From: Salvator merianae
Taxonomy: Eukaryota > Chordata > Lepidosauria > Squamata > Teiidae
Direction: 5' to 3'
Length of the DNA stretch: 64,000 nt
NCBI GenBank assembly: GCA_003586115.2
Contig: QVOM02000126.1
Span: 60,961,433-61,025,432, forward strand
Part shown: positions 12,168-24,740 of the stretch, in pieces
Layout: each line of letters starts with the position of its first letter
How positions within the stretch are numbered: the stretch's first letter is position 1
Notes under the pieces: model-generated
Databases searched by the model: none
The model's input: only the letters and a program-made list of their open reading frames with translations
What the model was told of the DNA's origin: nothing
Position numbers and translations under genes: made by a program

Positions 12168-12512
12168 TAGAGATGTGTAAAATTACATTTGTGTTTGCAA
12201 ATTTGATCAAATATTTTGCATTTGTGGATATTCGCATCAAATTAAAAATATGGCTTTTCACATTTCCAGAATTTGAAAGAAACAAACCAGTTGTCCCCTT
12301 CATATAAACAAAGTATTTGATTGGATATTCAACTTTTTGCTGTTTTTTCCCCTATGAAAAGGGCATTTTTAATGGGAAAAACATCAAGAAAACAGCAAAA
12401 ATGAATGTGAAAAAGTGGTTTTTCACTCTTGTGATTCACCAATGAAAAGAAAAGATGAGTTTTCCCTTCAACAGCAAAACAAAAATGTGAATTTCATTCG
12501 TTCACGTCCCTA
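12168..12512. mobile_element. hAT-like palindromic element H1 with exact 8-bp duplication
   Basis: Starts TAGAGATGTG and ends ACGTCCCTA, flanked on both sides by GTGTGGAG (12160-12167 and 12513-12520). The interior is AT-rich with inverted arms (CATTTTTAATGGGAAAAAC). An 8-bp duplication with these ends is typical of the hAT superfamily. No transposase coding. Confidence 0.85.
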
Positions 12513-12520
12513 GTGTGGAG

Positions 12521-13844
12521 CGCTAAATGCAGAATAAACGTGTAGCCCCTATATTAAAGCAACAGTCTATGCAAGACAAAGTCTGTCATTGCTATGGTTT
12601 TATATGAGAAATAATTTATTCACAATTGTAAACCTGCCCCCCTCAGTTGTAATTTACCAATATCTTTACTGAATGCTGTAGATGTCTTAAATCACTGGAA
12701 AACTGATCCTGATAGATGAATGCAATAACGTATCAGCTTTATGTTTTAATCATTTGCTTTGTTTACTTCAGGCTTTTCCTTAGGTACTAAAAAGGGAGAG
12801 CTGAGCTACTTCCCAGCCAGGAAGTCATGTTTTCAGTCTGGAAAGCTCTAATTTGTACACACACACACACACACCAGATATTGCTGAATTCTAAGACATA
12901 CCATTGTTATAGCTATGCTGGCTGAAGCTGATGGAACAGGAGTTCAGTCACTCAAGGGTGTGATTATTTATTGTAGACACAGTTAATCGATGCCTGTTGA
13001 GGAATTGATTGACTTATGTTGAAATGCTCAAAGCTAACCATGTCTGCTTTAAGGAGCAAAAGAAAGCATTAAGCATGCATTCATTCATTATGCCTGGGCC
13101 AGTATTAGCTAGCATAATATAAGATTTGAACCTGGTTGCCACAAAATCTTCTGTGAAGTGCAGCTTCAGTCACGTTTGGGACCCTCCTTGCCTTGTTATC
13201 TTGCAGTTTAAGTTCCAGGGGGCTGTCCTATGTTCTGCCAAGAATTTCAACATTTCAGCTCCTTTCGGTCGTGCATATTGATCTGCTTAAGTCCAGTCTC
13301 TACTGTGCCATGCCTGCTTTGGTCCCTGGTAGCTTCCAGAAAGAGAACCATTTGCCTTCCCAAGAAAAGGGTTATCTATCTTTCACTTAAATTATGTTGA
13401 CACCTTTGCCGTTCATAATGTAATCTAATATAAAACATGACATATTGTTCCTCCATATGGTTCCTGTATCAGGGCACTGGAAATCATTGTGCTTCTGTTT
13501 ATAAGCAGCAGCGCTCTCTCGCATGCTACTTTGGCCAGAGGCAAGGCAATTAACTCAAAGCAGCTTCCCATCTGGAATGACCTCTCTGTTTGCATGGAAG
13601 ACCTGCCTCAGCTAGGCAGACAGGCATGTGGAAAAAGGCTTCCACAGCACGCATGGCTCCAGAGAAAGTGACAGGTAGTTAAAAGGCATAATGCTCATAA
13701 TGTACATTTGCATGGAAGGGGCATATGCTCATATATAAATTCGTAGATGCCTTTGGGCAAATTAAGTGTCTTTGCATCTGTATAGGAAAAGGGGTGGAAA
13801 TGGGCAGAAGATCCAGACCCAATGCAACAGATCAAGGCTATATG
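12521..13844. other. intergenic, nothing recognised
   Basis: Unique-looking sequence with a short CA run near 12857-12874. Open frames at 13193 and 13489 have no recognisable features. Confidence 0.45.
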
Positions 13845-13907
13845 CTGAATAGGGACCTGCCATCTGCATGCTAGTATAGACTCCAGCAGGCCCTTGGAAG
13901 ACACCAA
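13845..13907. mobile_element. type B fragment cut off by a type A element
   Basis: AATAGGGACCTGCCATCTGC and ATGCTAGTATAGACT match the left half of the type B copy at 47633. The right half is absent where the type A element begins. Confidence 0.55.
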
Positions 13908-14294
13908 GGGCCTTTTCACACTTACCATGATAGGACAGACACTGCCTGCACTGCATGGTCCTAATTACTTACCTCAAGCAGGCTACCCAGCTGTGCCTGA
14001 TCCTGACCATGGCAGTGGCTGGGAAGTGTCTGGTTGCTGCCATGGTGACTGTTAGGGTCACACAGTGCACAGATTCATGCAGGTACGATCAGGCGATTGT
14101 GCAGGTGTGATTGGTTTATCGCTCCAGCCTGGATGCTGTGCTCCCAGGTAAGTGTGAATGCTCCTTACTATAACCTCCTGGTAAGGTTGTGGAGTTATAT
14201 GTTGCTCCCAGCTGCTCAGCCCTCTGCCTAGTGCAGAAGCACTTGGCTAGCAAGCATGTGTGATGCTTGCTAGCAGCAAGTGCAAACAGGCCCC
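13908..14294. mobile_element. type A element, copy 3
   Basis: Left GGGCCTTTTCACACTTACCA, right GCAAGTGCAAACAGGCCC. The interior has GACACTGCCTGCACTGCATGG and GGCAGTGGCTGGGAAGTGTC, and a short form of the GATCAGGCGATTGTG block that is expanded in the 4814-5780 copy. Flanks CAA/CAT. It cuts into a type B fragment on its left. Confidence 0.8.
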
Positions 14295-14324
14295 ATTAGT
14301 CTGCACTACACACGCAGTAAAAAG

Positions 14325-14510
14325 AAAAGAAAAAGTGGCTCCAAAACAGCTTGGAAGTGGTAGCATCTACATACTAGTGTATTAATCCACATTAAAAGCC
14401 AGTAAATGAATTCTCTGGCCTTCAGTGTGGATAAGAGGTGTGATAGGAACACTAGTGTCTTCATGTTACAACCTCTAAGTTGCCTTTGAGTTGCCTCTTC
14501 AAATGTGTGG
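14325..14510. mobile_element. type D palindromic element, copy 2
   Basis: AAAAAGTGGCTCCAAAACAGC, GGAAGTGGTAGCATC, TACTAGTGTATTAATCCACA and, in the other arm, CAGTGTGGATAAGAGG and ACACTAGTGTCTTCATG. Outer ends not resolved. Confidence 0.5.
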
Positions 14511-14989
14511 GATAGGACCCTGGCCAAGAAAGCTCAGAGGGCCTCCATTCAACACAGACCAAAACAAAAACATGCCAAGGACACAATAATAAGTAAGCAG
14601 CAATCCTAGTATCCAGGCAAACTGGACACATCTCAGACAGCTGTAGTGGCTTCTGTCCCCCCCACCCCCCAGGTCCCTGGCAAAAAAAACAGGTCTTGAT
14701 CAATGGGAGGTAAACATTTGGATGTGATGTTAAACTGAACTCACTGGGACAGTAGTATAACTCAACATACCCATACCTGCACAAAATAATGTACAAATGA
14801 GCTTTGTATAGGATTGTTGTACAGAAAAGAAAAGATGTATGGGTTTGCAACAGTCGTAGAGACAAGGAGATTTCAGCAAATGTTCCCTGCCTTACAAGGG
14901 TATACCTGCTAAAATTCCATCCACTACTTAAGTATTCCAGAACCTTGAGCTCTGCTTTCTTTTCCATGTGGTAACTCTGATTTTGAATA

Positions 14990-15285
14990 GCATGAATCTC
15001 CCTGCACTGTCAGCTTTTATGCCATATCAGCAGTCGCTGCTACTTAGCAGTGGCCCTATCAATGACATCTCACTGCCTGGCGTGGGCTCTGAGGATCAGC
15101 TGTGGCTAGTCACTTTAAGCGCGAGTGTTTGCAAGCTGCAGGAAGGGGTGATCACTGGCTGTGGGACCACCGTAGTGTTGCAGCAGGCCGCTGAAAGACC
15201 AGCCCAAGGAGGGGCATGGTTTTCTGGGCAGCAATCACCCCTTTCCATGACTTGTGAACAGTCACAGTTAAACTGAAGAGCCCTC
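14990..15285 (+). pseudogene. possible second fragment of the R4-like 5' region
   Basis: The frame includes LWLVTLSASVCKLQEGV near 15100-15150, which resembles WWLVALSVGVC near 6888-6920 just before the R4-like piece. The DNA agrees too: both have GTGGCT, then AGTGT or GAGTGT, then TTTGCA. The rest is not recognised. Could be a shared 5' region of the same family or chance. Confidence 0.35.
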
Positions 15286-15350
15286 ACTACTGAAGATGAA
15301 GGTACCTTGGTACTAAGGCTGATAGAGAGCCACAGCTACATTAAATTGTC

Positions 15351-15680
15351 TTAATTCAGAAGAGTCCGTAGCGACCATGCATCAGCAAGAAGCTGGCGTA
15401 GAATAAAATTTCTTGTTTTCAGTTGTAAGACATTTGAAGTTTCCCAATGTGGAATTTGGATAGTACCAAGAGGGTGCCGACCACTGCTGCCACTGTAGCT
15501 GGACTGGCAATAGACTATTAAATAAGGCACAGGGAAAGTGCAACATAAACAATTAACATCAATACCTTCCACCCTTATGCACCATTTCCTAAACAGCAAG
15601 TCAACAGTCTCAACAAAGTTCTGTCCAGGAATGTTTGTGATAAATCTATCAGTAAAATGATGGTTCATGAAGAGATCCAT
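15351..15680 (-). other. unrecognised 109-codon open frame, probably a repeat fragment
   Basis: The minus-strand frame begins MDLFMNHHFTDRFITN and ends ADAWSLRTLLN. Composition looks protein-like rather than low-complexity, and the frame lies next to a possible R4-like fragment. I recognise no domain. No splice sites or promoter were identified. Most likely it is derived from a transposable element, but a degraded gene fragment cannot be excluded. Confidence 0.25.
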
Positions 15681-15821
15681 GCTGTTCTAGACTTTGGCAG
15701 CAACAATATTTCATGGGCATCACATATCTTAAATAACTGGCTTATTTTCTAATATTTGTAAACAGACTGATAAGACAAGGAAATATTTTAGGATCTTGTA
15801 GTTTAGTTGGGAACCACACCA

Positions 15822-15860
15822 CACATATACACACATGCATACACACATACACACACACAT

Positions 15861-15894
<34 letters not shown>

Positions 15895-15900
15895 GTATAT
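15822..15900 (+). repeat. compound (CA)n(TA)n microsatellite
   Basis: Interrupted ACACATAC motifs, then an AC run and an AT run ending near 15900. Confidence 0.95.
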
Positions 15901-17249
15901 GGCATGTAAGAGACAGAAATCAGCCATGAGTGCCTTTTGCTGACATGTGGACAATGACAGATGAAGCTTCAGGTGCTGAATTTCTTCATATCTAGTACAG
16001 AACCACTGGTATGTAATGATAGAGTTTTACATACAACCTCCCATCCATCCATCCGTCCACCCTAGCAACAGCAGAAGGCATATTAACATTTCCCCATACA
16101 CTTCTTAATGCATAGATTAACCTATCCAACACAGAATAGTGTGTCACACTGTGATGGCAAGTTGTGTGTCTAAGCCAAAGTCGAAAAAGTGTTATGTGTC
16201 TAGGAGGAGGAATATAGCTCCCATGATACTTAGGCATGGAGGGTCAGGACTGTGGGAACTACAATGTAAAATTACCCCCCCCCACACACACACACATACA
16301 CACATACACCTTTTGAAACTCTGGCTTGTGCCATGCAAACTTAAATAAAATAAGGTCATCGACATGCCACGAATGTTGGTGATAGGAGAAACAGAACTTC
16401 TATGTAACCGAGTGGAGGAAATTATTTCTAGAATGCATCAAGAAATCAATATCCAATCCTTTTACACTTTTCTGTACTAATTTCATATGTGTGAAGAATT
16501 AACATTCTCATACTTACTCTAGGGAGAGGTTCCATCTCCATCTAAATGAATGGGACAACCTTCATATACAGGGCATCTCTGTGTCTGTTAAGAAAGTTGT
16601 CAGCAAATCCACTCCATAAGGTATTCATGTAGCTTAAAAACAAAATCTTTAGTAAACCTGACAGCTAAAATTGCAAGATTTTAGAAACAGAAGGAGCTTT
16701 AGAAATTACCTTCTTCAAAAACCTACGTCAAAGCAGAAATCTGGGGTGGTGGGGGAGAATAAGGCTGAAATACATGTATATGAGAATGCTGTGTCATCCC
16801 TTACAGCTGGATGGGACTGACCTCATTTGAAAAGGACCGAATTTCAGTGGATGCTAAAGCTTTGCATTTGGCATGGATTTGAGAGGGCTGAATTAACACA
16901 GGGATTAAGAAACACAAACGTGCAAAGTCAGGTATGGTACATCCTTATTAAAGGGATGTTGCATTGAAGGGTAGGGATGCTTTTTATGTATTATTTGTAT
17001 TTTTTAAAGTTGCACTTTTGAACATTTTGGTTTTTTAAGTTTTATGCATGCTTTCGCCCACAGACTGGCTATATAAAAGGAGGAGAAGGAACATGTTACA
17101 TAGAGTAACAGCTGTACTTCTGTTAAGGTATTTCTCATGAAACAGAATAATTTATCCAGAAGCAGCCTAGATACCAAAAGAAGCACAACCACCCTATTAA
17201 CTATAGGGCTGTTAGGGTTTCCTACAAGTGCTACATCTCCACAGAGTGA

Positions 17250-17379
17250 GGCTGCATCCAGATGTTAATTACTTAATCCGCTCTATTCTGGAATAAAGCA
17301 TGGATATTCTGGAATATGCAGGTCATATTCCTGAATATCCAAACATAGCATAATAAATAAGTGACATCTGAATGCAGCC
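17250..17379. mobile_element. small GGCTG-type palindromic element (type G)
   Basis: Left GGCTGCATCCAGATGTTAA, right GTGACATCTGAATGCAGCC; inner arms have TATTCTGGAAT and ATTCCTGAATATCC. Flanks TGA/TCA. About 130 bp, able to fold into one long hairpin. Confidence 0.75.
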
Positions 17380-18378
17380 TCAATCAATCCAGATTAGCTC
17401 CTTGAATAGTGGAGAAAAAAGAATCTAGACTGATTTTTGTAACATGTGAAAGTTTTACCTTGTTGGGGTCTAAAAAAAATATCAACAAGCCACATTGCAA
17501 CAAACTCCATTCTAAAGGTCAATGACCTTGTGAGCCAGGTAAGCAATCACTAGAAAGGAAATACATAAAAGCAACACTCTGATGGGACTGGTTAAGGGTT
17601 GGTATCTCTGAACTGAGTTGAATTGTTCCAGGGACAGCCTGTTTCAGGCTTCAAGCAGCATCAGCAAAGTAGGGAGGAGGGAATCTTTTTGAGCAGGAGA
17701 GAAAGCAACTTCCGTCAGTTATGGCTTTATAAGGTTGCAGTAACCTTATTGATTCCTATGAAGTGACAGGCTGAAGTTTTTCTCTGCATCACCATGGATT
17801 TTGTATTCATTGACAGTGCTTGACTGAAAAAGTGGGAGGAAAGGAAGATATTAAAAACACCTCACACATTTCAGTCAACCATTTATGGAACAGAGAAGAA
17901 CAGATCATTCCTTAAATACTATTAGAAAGCAGAGTGCCTTTAATGCCCACTCCCAGATTAATGGTCACATCTTGTATAGCTCTCTATGGCCATTCAAAAA
18001 ATTACTTTGGATTAGGAAACACAAACCAAACAATGATCAGCTAGGGAAGTGTCATTCTTTTCTTATGATATTTTTAAAAGAAGTCAAGAAATTTAATTTT
18101 AGGACCCCACAAAAACTGAGCCAAAGTTAAACATTTGGTACAAAGCACTAATTGTTTTAAATGGAATGCATGCAAGCACGTACTTGATGTTTGCTGTCAC
18201 AATGGAATCAGTCTGAATTCCTTGACTTTTCTTGGCTGTGCTGGCTTTCTGTTAATATTGTCTGTGTAAAAGCCCATTGTATGTTATTTAGGGGATTTGC
18301 TGGGACACCCAGTGATGAACAAGTTTTGCACCTCCTGAAGTGAAGTGCTCTCTTCCCCTGAGAGGCACAAATAGAAGC

Positions 18379-18703
18379 TGCAGATGTGCAGATGGTTTGG
18401 ATGTTTGCAGTTTGCAGTGAATTGGATGGTTCACATAGTTCACATGAGAACTATACAACCCTGTAGGATTTTTTTTAAAAAAATGGCTCAAAGTGAATCC
18501 AAGCCAAAAGGGTGTTCTAACAAACCAAGTGAACCATAGCAAACCAAGAGTTGTTCACTATGGCTCATTTGGTTTACAAGCGAACCCAACCACTTTGTAG
18601 TTAAAAAAAAAAAAAAAAAGTTTTGAAGTGAACCCAAACAAAAGATAGTTGGTGTTATTCAAACTGAAGCGAACCACTAAATTTCAGTTCATGCACATCT
18701 CTA
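18379..18703. mobile_element. hAT-like element H2
   Basis: Left TGCAGATGTGCAGATGG, right ATGCACATCTCTA; flanks ATAGAAGC and ACAGAAGT agree at 6 of 8 bases. The interior has GAATCCAAGCC and GAACCCAACC arms and an A-run (about 18601-18620). Older copy than H1. Confidence 0.6.
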
Positions 18704-18753
18704 ACAGAAGTACCAAATTAAAGTGGAGAAAATGGAGAAGCTGAAGAGATGAA

Positions 18754-18973
18754 GGCTGTGTTCAGAAATAACAAAAGGGCTAACATGGAGGCGTCTCATA
18801 GGGACAGTGTGTGGCCCTCGTGTTCCCAAATCTTCTCTAATCCACCTTTTCTAGCATAGAACATTCATGAGAAAGGGGACGGGCAGACTGGTGTGTGAAC
18901 AATTCCACCCTGAAGCCATCTTTGAGCCGCCTCAGAAATGCCTTTTTTTGTTGTTGTTGTGTCTGATCACAGC
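18754..18973. mobile_element. type C element
   Basis: Left GGCTGTGTTCAGAAATAAC, right GTGTCTGATCACAGC. Shares TTCTCTAATCCACCTTTTCT and CATTCATGAGAAAGGGGA with the copy near 10500. Flanks include GAA/GAA. Confidence 0.7.
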
Positions 18974-19954
18974 TGAAGACATCTTTAATATGGGTCTTCG
19001 ACACCCTGTTCATCTGCTTTCCCTTCTCAAGTCTGCTGTTTCCCCCAACTCTATGTGTCTCTTCCTGAGAACACTAAAATACGATGGATTGTTCAAAGGA
19101 TGTGGTGGAGACGTATGTCTCTTGCACAATGTATGACATCTCAAGTTGAATGTACCAGGGCTTCCTGGTGATTCACAGCACCCTTATGTTTATTGAGCTC
19201 CTCATATCATTCTTGGCCAGCTGGAAATATTTACTTTTGTGATTCAAAGGGAATATATTCTTGGTTTCAGAGCTAGGAGTTGGACATGTAAAGGGAACTG
19301 CTATCTTCCTAACATAGCCATAGTTCAAGCACACTGATAAAAACCAACTGAAAAGTTCATAGTGTTCAAAAAGTATGCTTCACTTCTAGGGGAACATTAA
19401 TTCCAGTCCAACGCCTGCTGCTAGTATGGTACCAGAATCTAAATTAATGTTAAAATGACACTAGTAGTGAGACCAAGACCACATGTGCACATCTCCCCCT
19501 CAAGACATTTTGAGTTTGGAATCACCACTGGTGCACCTCTGCTGTTCAGGGCAGCTGTTTGCACTTCTGCCACCTGAATTGGCTTGGGAGTGCTGGTGTC
19601 TGCATGTCGCACCCAAATTTTCAGCCATAATACCAGCCAACTCTGCTATGCAACCTCAAGCAGCCCCCCATTCACCTCACCTCACCTCACAATAGAACGG
19701 GTGCTCCTGTGGTGGGAAACCCCACTTTGACTTCAGGGCACCCTGTCCCCCTTCAGGAAGGCAGTGCAGCTTCAGGGCCGGGAACTTATAAACACTCCAC
19801 CCTGGTGCTATTTCCCCTTTGTCCTGAGTGTGATAAATCTGGAGCTTAACAAATCTGATTTACCCAAACTGCATCTCAGAATTGAAGAGATGACTCAACC
19901 AACTTTGCTGCTATTTATGTGCTAAGATACAAGAATGAACAGAAGGTCTTCTCT

Positions 19955-20045
19955 ATTTATTTAAAATATTTATAACCCATCCATCAGATCAGGGCAGGGT
20001 ACAGTTCTTTCAGGGCTTAAAAAAAAAAAAGAGAGAGAGAGAGAG
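19955..20045 (-). mobile_element. short LINE/SINE 3'-tail remnant
   Basis: TATTTATAACCCATCC followed by CAGGGCAGGGTACAG resembles the reverse complement of the 'gggtataaat' tail shared by squamate SINEs and L2-type LINEs. It is followed by an A-run and GA repeats. Short and old. Confidence 0.4.
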
Positions 20046-21393
20046 ACAGACATTACTCTAATTGCAAGGTAGCAGCTATGGCTATTACCCTATAAGATTA
20101 AACAAAATTCCTAGGACAATTTTCATAAATACCATTACAGCTAGCTTGAGAGGAAAACCAGAAATCCCACTGGTATCAGTGGAAGCTTTTTATCTAACAC
20201 AACTGCAGTGATCTCTACTCTCTAAAAGTGTTCAGCATCATGTGTAGGAGAAGAATGATTAAACCATTCTCCATTCTGCTGAAATTCCAATGAGCGCCCT
20301 AAAATTATATATTTTACAAATGCAGACATCATACTTGTGCAATGATAACTGCTTAACTACAGAATCCTGCTCGTGCTACTAAAGATGTGCCATATTGCGT
20401 TCAAAGGAATTTATAACTAATTTATAACAGCTAAAGGATCCAGTCACATTCTCCATTTGAATTGCAAAACTGATAAAGCTTTCTGTACAGTATTTTGGTT
20501 GTTCATTTGCACATTTCTGTTTATCAATCCCTTTGCAAGAACAAGAACATGCCAGGAATCTGGAAAGAGCTTGCAGAATCTATATAATATATATATATAT
20601 ATATTACATAGCAAGGCTGACTGCACATAGTAATTTGCATCAGTGAAAGGGATCTTGGCACCCTTAAACAAAGTTCTTTATGTAAGGAAATACAGAAGCC
20701 CATAAGGCACTGCAACAAAATGCTGAAGCACACAGTACTAAAAATGGATTCTTCCCCTTTGCATTTAGGCAGTGAAATACAGGCTCTAAACTGAGTGCTC
20801 ATCGTTCCCTATATTTCTAACTCAACTCTTGGAATGTCCATACATGTGTAGTCTAAATGATACCATTTGTGTACAAAATCAGCAGACTCAAAACGACTGA
20901 GGTCTGAAGGGATGCCAACAGATCTTCAGTGAGAGAGAGAGAGAAAGACTGAGAGAAGAATCACAGGAGACGGAATAAACGTCTCAGAAGGGACAAAATG
21001 CCTACAGAATGCTGACAGACTGAGAAGGGGGAAAATCCCTGAGTGGGAAAGGAAATGGAAGAGAGTGGCTTAAAAAGTGCAGAAAAAAAGAAACTCAAAG
21101 ATAGAGAAAAAAAATATTTCTGGGTAGGACACTCTATGCTGTACCCTGTGAAACCATTTTAAAATGTCTTTGTATAGACAGAAGTGAGAGCTTTTGGTAG
21201 AAATGAAGAAACTTAAGCCTGATGTAGCCTGGAAAAAGTTTCCATGTACTCAGCCCTTTACAAGAAGTGAGATCCACCTAAAGCAGGGCAATGAAGACTG
21301 AGCATAGGCAATGACCTTGAAATGTTGACGTTCTATAGGGGATGGAAGAAGAGATTGAATGGAGAGGCAGAACCCCTCCATATTGCAATGATT

Positions 21394-21535
21394 AGCCCTT
21401 CCTCCACTGGTGATTATTCTGGATTATGTCCTGGAATAGGAACCTGCCAGAGCCTGCCACAGTCTGGATCAGCAGGTGAATGGCAGGTCCCTATTCCAGG
21501 ATATAATCCAGAATAAGGGCCAGTGCAGAAATTGC
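21394..21535. mobile_element. type B palindromic element
   Basis: Left AGCCCTTCCTCCACTGG, then GATTATTCTGGATTATGTCC; right GGATATAATCCAGAATAAGG then CCAGTGCAGAAATTGCC. The arms form a long stem, with ACCTGCCA and TGGCAGGT near the middle. Confidence 0.75.
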
Positions 21536-22798
21536 CTTTAGTTACAGGACTCATCTAAAATAACAGAGGCCAATGATCAACAAAACTACTCAAAATACAA
21601 GGTTACTCACACCTCTGATTGTCAATATATTACTTAGCAGTAAGAAATGATAAGCTTCAGTTGGAAACATTCCAAGGGATGAAAGCTTAAATCCTACAAA
21701 CTCATAAGTGTACTACATTTGACTTACTAAACCCACCACTTTTGTTCCAGGGAAAAAGCACAAAAGCACAAAAAGAATGTGTGCGTTGGCAGCAGCAGTG
21801 ACCCATGGGTGGAGAATGCAGGGGTGACAGTGGGACAGCAGGGTTACAACTGGAATCCCCCTTTGATATCTCCAAACCATATTTTGATTGGTTGTCTCTG
21901 CTGACTCCAACAGCCATAGAAGCTGTTCTGACCCCTGTTGGTTGAAGGACAGTGCAAGATCACTAGCAAGCCTGAAAACCTAGTTCCTGACCATGAAGGC
22001 TGACTCTAGGCAGTGAGAGGGAAACGCAAGAACTTGCTTGCATCTCTGTTGCCTCTCACTACCCCTGTCAAGGGGAAGATAGCAAGAGTTAGAACATCCT
22101 CACATTCAGTTCCCAACAGAAGACTGACCAACCTCACAGAGCAGACTGACAGCATGGAATGCAGTATTGGAAGCTCTTCTACCACAGAATGGTCATCCTA
22201 GGGACCTCCTTGAGACTCAGCAGACAATTGCATATTAAAGAGGAGAACTGAAATCTCCTATTTACAGACTTAATGATTACGCACGCTCACTAAAGAATAC
22301 GGGGTGGTTTAAATTCCCATGTCCAGGCTGATGACTGCAACATCTAATGAAAGCTGCTTGTTCACATGCTTCATTGACAAAAGGACAATGATTGTGCATA
22401 GCAACAGGGGGATTAAATGTGAACAAGCTCATTATGCCTGACCACCACATCCTGTTCTTCCATAATCATGATCACTCTGTTAGAGATAACAGTAGGAGAA
22501 GAGATCATGACATTTAGTTTGTACCTGCAATGTTCATTGACCCATGAAAGGCAACTGATCACTGTGTCACCAAATGATAAGTAACATGTGTGATAAATCA
22601 AACCACCCTGCCTAAGAGAACTTCATGTCAAATAAATCTGCACAGATTAATATACTTTTAAAGAGAAAAAAAACCCACACTTGTTTTCTTCAGCAACTTA
22701 TGAAGTACAGCAGGAAGTACAAAAGCTGGTTAGATAACAATATCAGGAATTCCCTCTTCCCACAGTGTCTCATTGGTGACATTTTTGTTTCAGAAGAA

Positions 22799-22806
22799 AT
22801 AATATA

Positions 22807-22843
<37 letters not shown>

Positions 22844-22846
22844 TAG
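22799..22846 (+). repeat. (ATT)n(AT)n microsatellite
   Basis: About ten ATT units flanked by AT dinucleotides. Confidence 0.97.
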
Positions 22847-24658
22847 ACCACTTTAAAACAGTCAAGGGACCTGGCCATTGCTTAACCAATGATATAGCGT
22901 TGCATTAAGGCTTCTTGTGCTGATTATAAAGTGAAGAAGAACCAAGAGCAATTGCATCAGAGAAAGGAAGGATATGAACAAGGTAATATGTATTACTCTC
23001 TTTTATCCTCTGATGTTTGATAAGAGTGAATATTTCTTTTTTTAAAAAAGGAAATTTTATTTTTTTTCTTCAAGTGCTAGCATATCTATCTATCTATCTA
23101 CACAAGAAACAGTTTTATCACTGAAAATTATCGAATCTGGTATGATTACAACTGGAATACATGTTACACTGTATTTCTGAACACTTTATTGTCTTTTATG
23201 TTTGTATTTTCTTTACCAGTCCCAGATTCAATGCTGAACTTATGAAAAAAATAGTTCTCTCTTTTAGGATACATTTCTGGCATTATAAACTTCACCAAAT
23301 CAGTTTTATAATGGTTTGATTTTTAAGCAAACTCAACCACAATCTATTTACAGCTTTTGTCAAAGTAGTACTATAAATAATAAACAGCTATTGTCTGCAA
23401 TATATTCACCTCGCTTGGCTTCCCTGCTGAATATTTTTGAGCAGGCAAAGAAGGAAAGAGCAATGCATAATACTAGTCAGCCAGTGACTGTGTAATATGC
23501 AATAACCTAAAACTGCAAAGGTCTGCTGCTTGAGTAGAGTAGATCCTCTGCAGGTGGAGCACTACTCCAGTGATAAATAATAGTATAGAGGACTTTAAAC
23601 AGGTTTTATAGAAAAAACACCAAACCCACATATGCATAGTAATCTTGCAGGTCACCCAATTCTATATGTAATCTATTCTCAAGAAAATCCCAGTGGGTTT
23701 AATAGAGTTCATTTCTAGGTAAAGCTGCAGAGAAAGCCTCTGTAGAAAGCCTCCCTGAACACTGTAGTTAGGCTTAAGTATGAGTAGATAGGGTCAAAAC
23801 TGTCTGCACCTAATACAACTCAATCATAGGCTTATTAATCCCATAGCATAGTCAGAAGGCACCTAGGGACATCACCTTGCTGCAGTCAATCACATTTAAG
23901 ATTCATCGGTTTCTGAATGGAATATCTCCACAATGTTGAACAGCAACTTGGATGGGACATTTTTCTAGATATGGATGTTTCCTTTGGGTTCATGAAAGAA
24001 AAGATAGGGAAATATGCATAGAAGAAATTATGCAACAGTGGCACAGGAGTAACTCCCACAACGTTTGATGATGCTTGCTCCAGAATTGTTTTTGTTCTGA
24101 GGCCAATTTCAGGGTTTACGTAAAGAGTGAAAAGAAATAAAAACAGATCACTATGCCATCTAATTTATCTAGCAAAACTAATTTCTCCACCAAGCTTAGT
24201 AAAATCCTTTGACCACATATCTGGAAGCAAGATCTACTCAACACTGCATGGTGGGCTTCTAAATAAAGGCCCCAAGGAGACAGCAGTAGGGATCAAATCC
24301 AGAGATACAGGTTATAGGACTGCAGCACTGAACATTGTAACCTTGATACACGCCCTTCCACTTGTTTTTAAAGAAACACTTTTGTTCCAAGAAAGCAGGA
24401 AAACTCCCTTGCACATGTCCCTGTTCCCCACCCTCTCCCAAAACTCTGGGTTAAATGTTGCACAACCCCAAATTCCTGAAAAGAAAGCAGCACAGAAACA
24501 AATGTAAGGCTTATTCCCAGGAAACTGCAGCCATGTACTACTCATATTTACTTTCACCCTAATCCTGTTCATATTTACAAAGTCCCACTGCGTTCCCTGG
24601 AAAAGAAAAGCAAGTTTGTAGCAAAGGATTGGACATACTATATGCAATCACTTTCAGG

Positions 24659-24672
24659 GAGGGAGGGAGGAA

Positions 24673-24736
<64 letters not shown>

Positions 24737-24740
24737 AAAA
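24659..24740 (+). repeat. (GGGA)n(AAAG)n microsatellite
   Basis: GGGAGGGAGG followed by about 16 AAAG units and an A-run. Confidence 0.98.

Larger units (their letters stand above)
15701..18378. other. intergenic with one small palindromic element
   Basis: Besides the compound repeat at 15822-15900, a short CA run at 16283-16308 and the GGCTG-type element at 17250-17379, no feature was recognised. Confidence 0.45.

Noticed and set aside
22690..22878. Ile-rich frames that resemble a membrane segment
   Set aside because: They are translations of an ATT/AT microsatellite.
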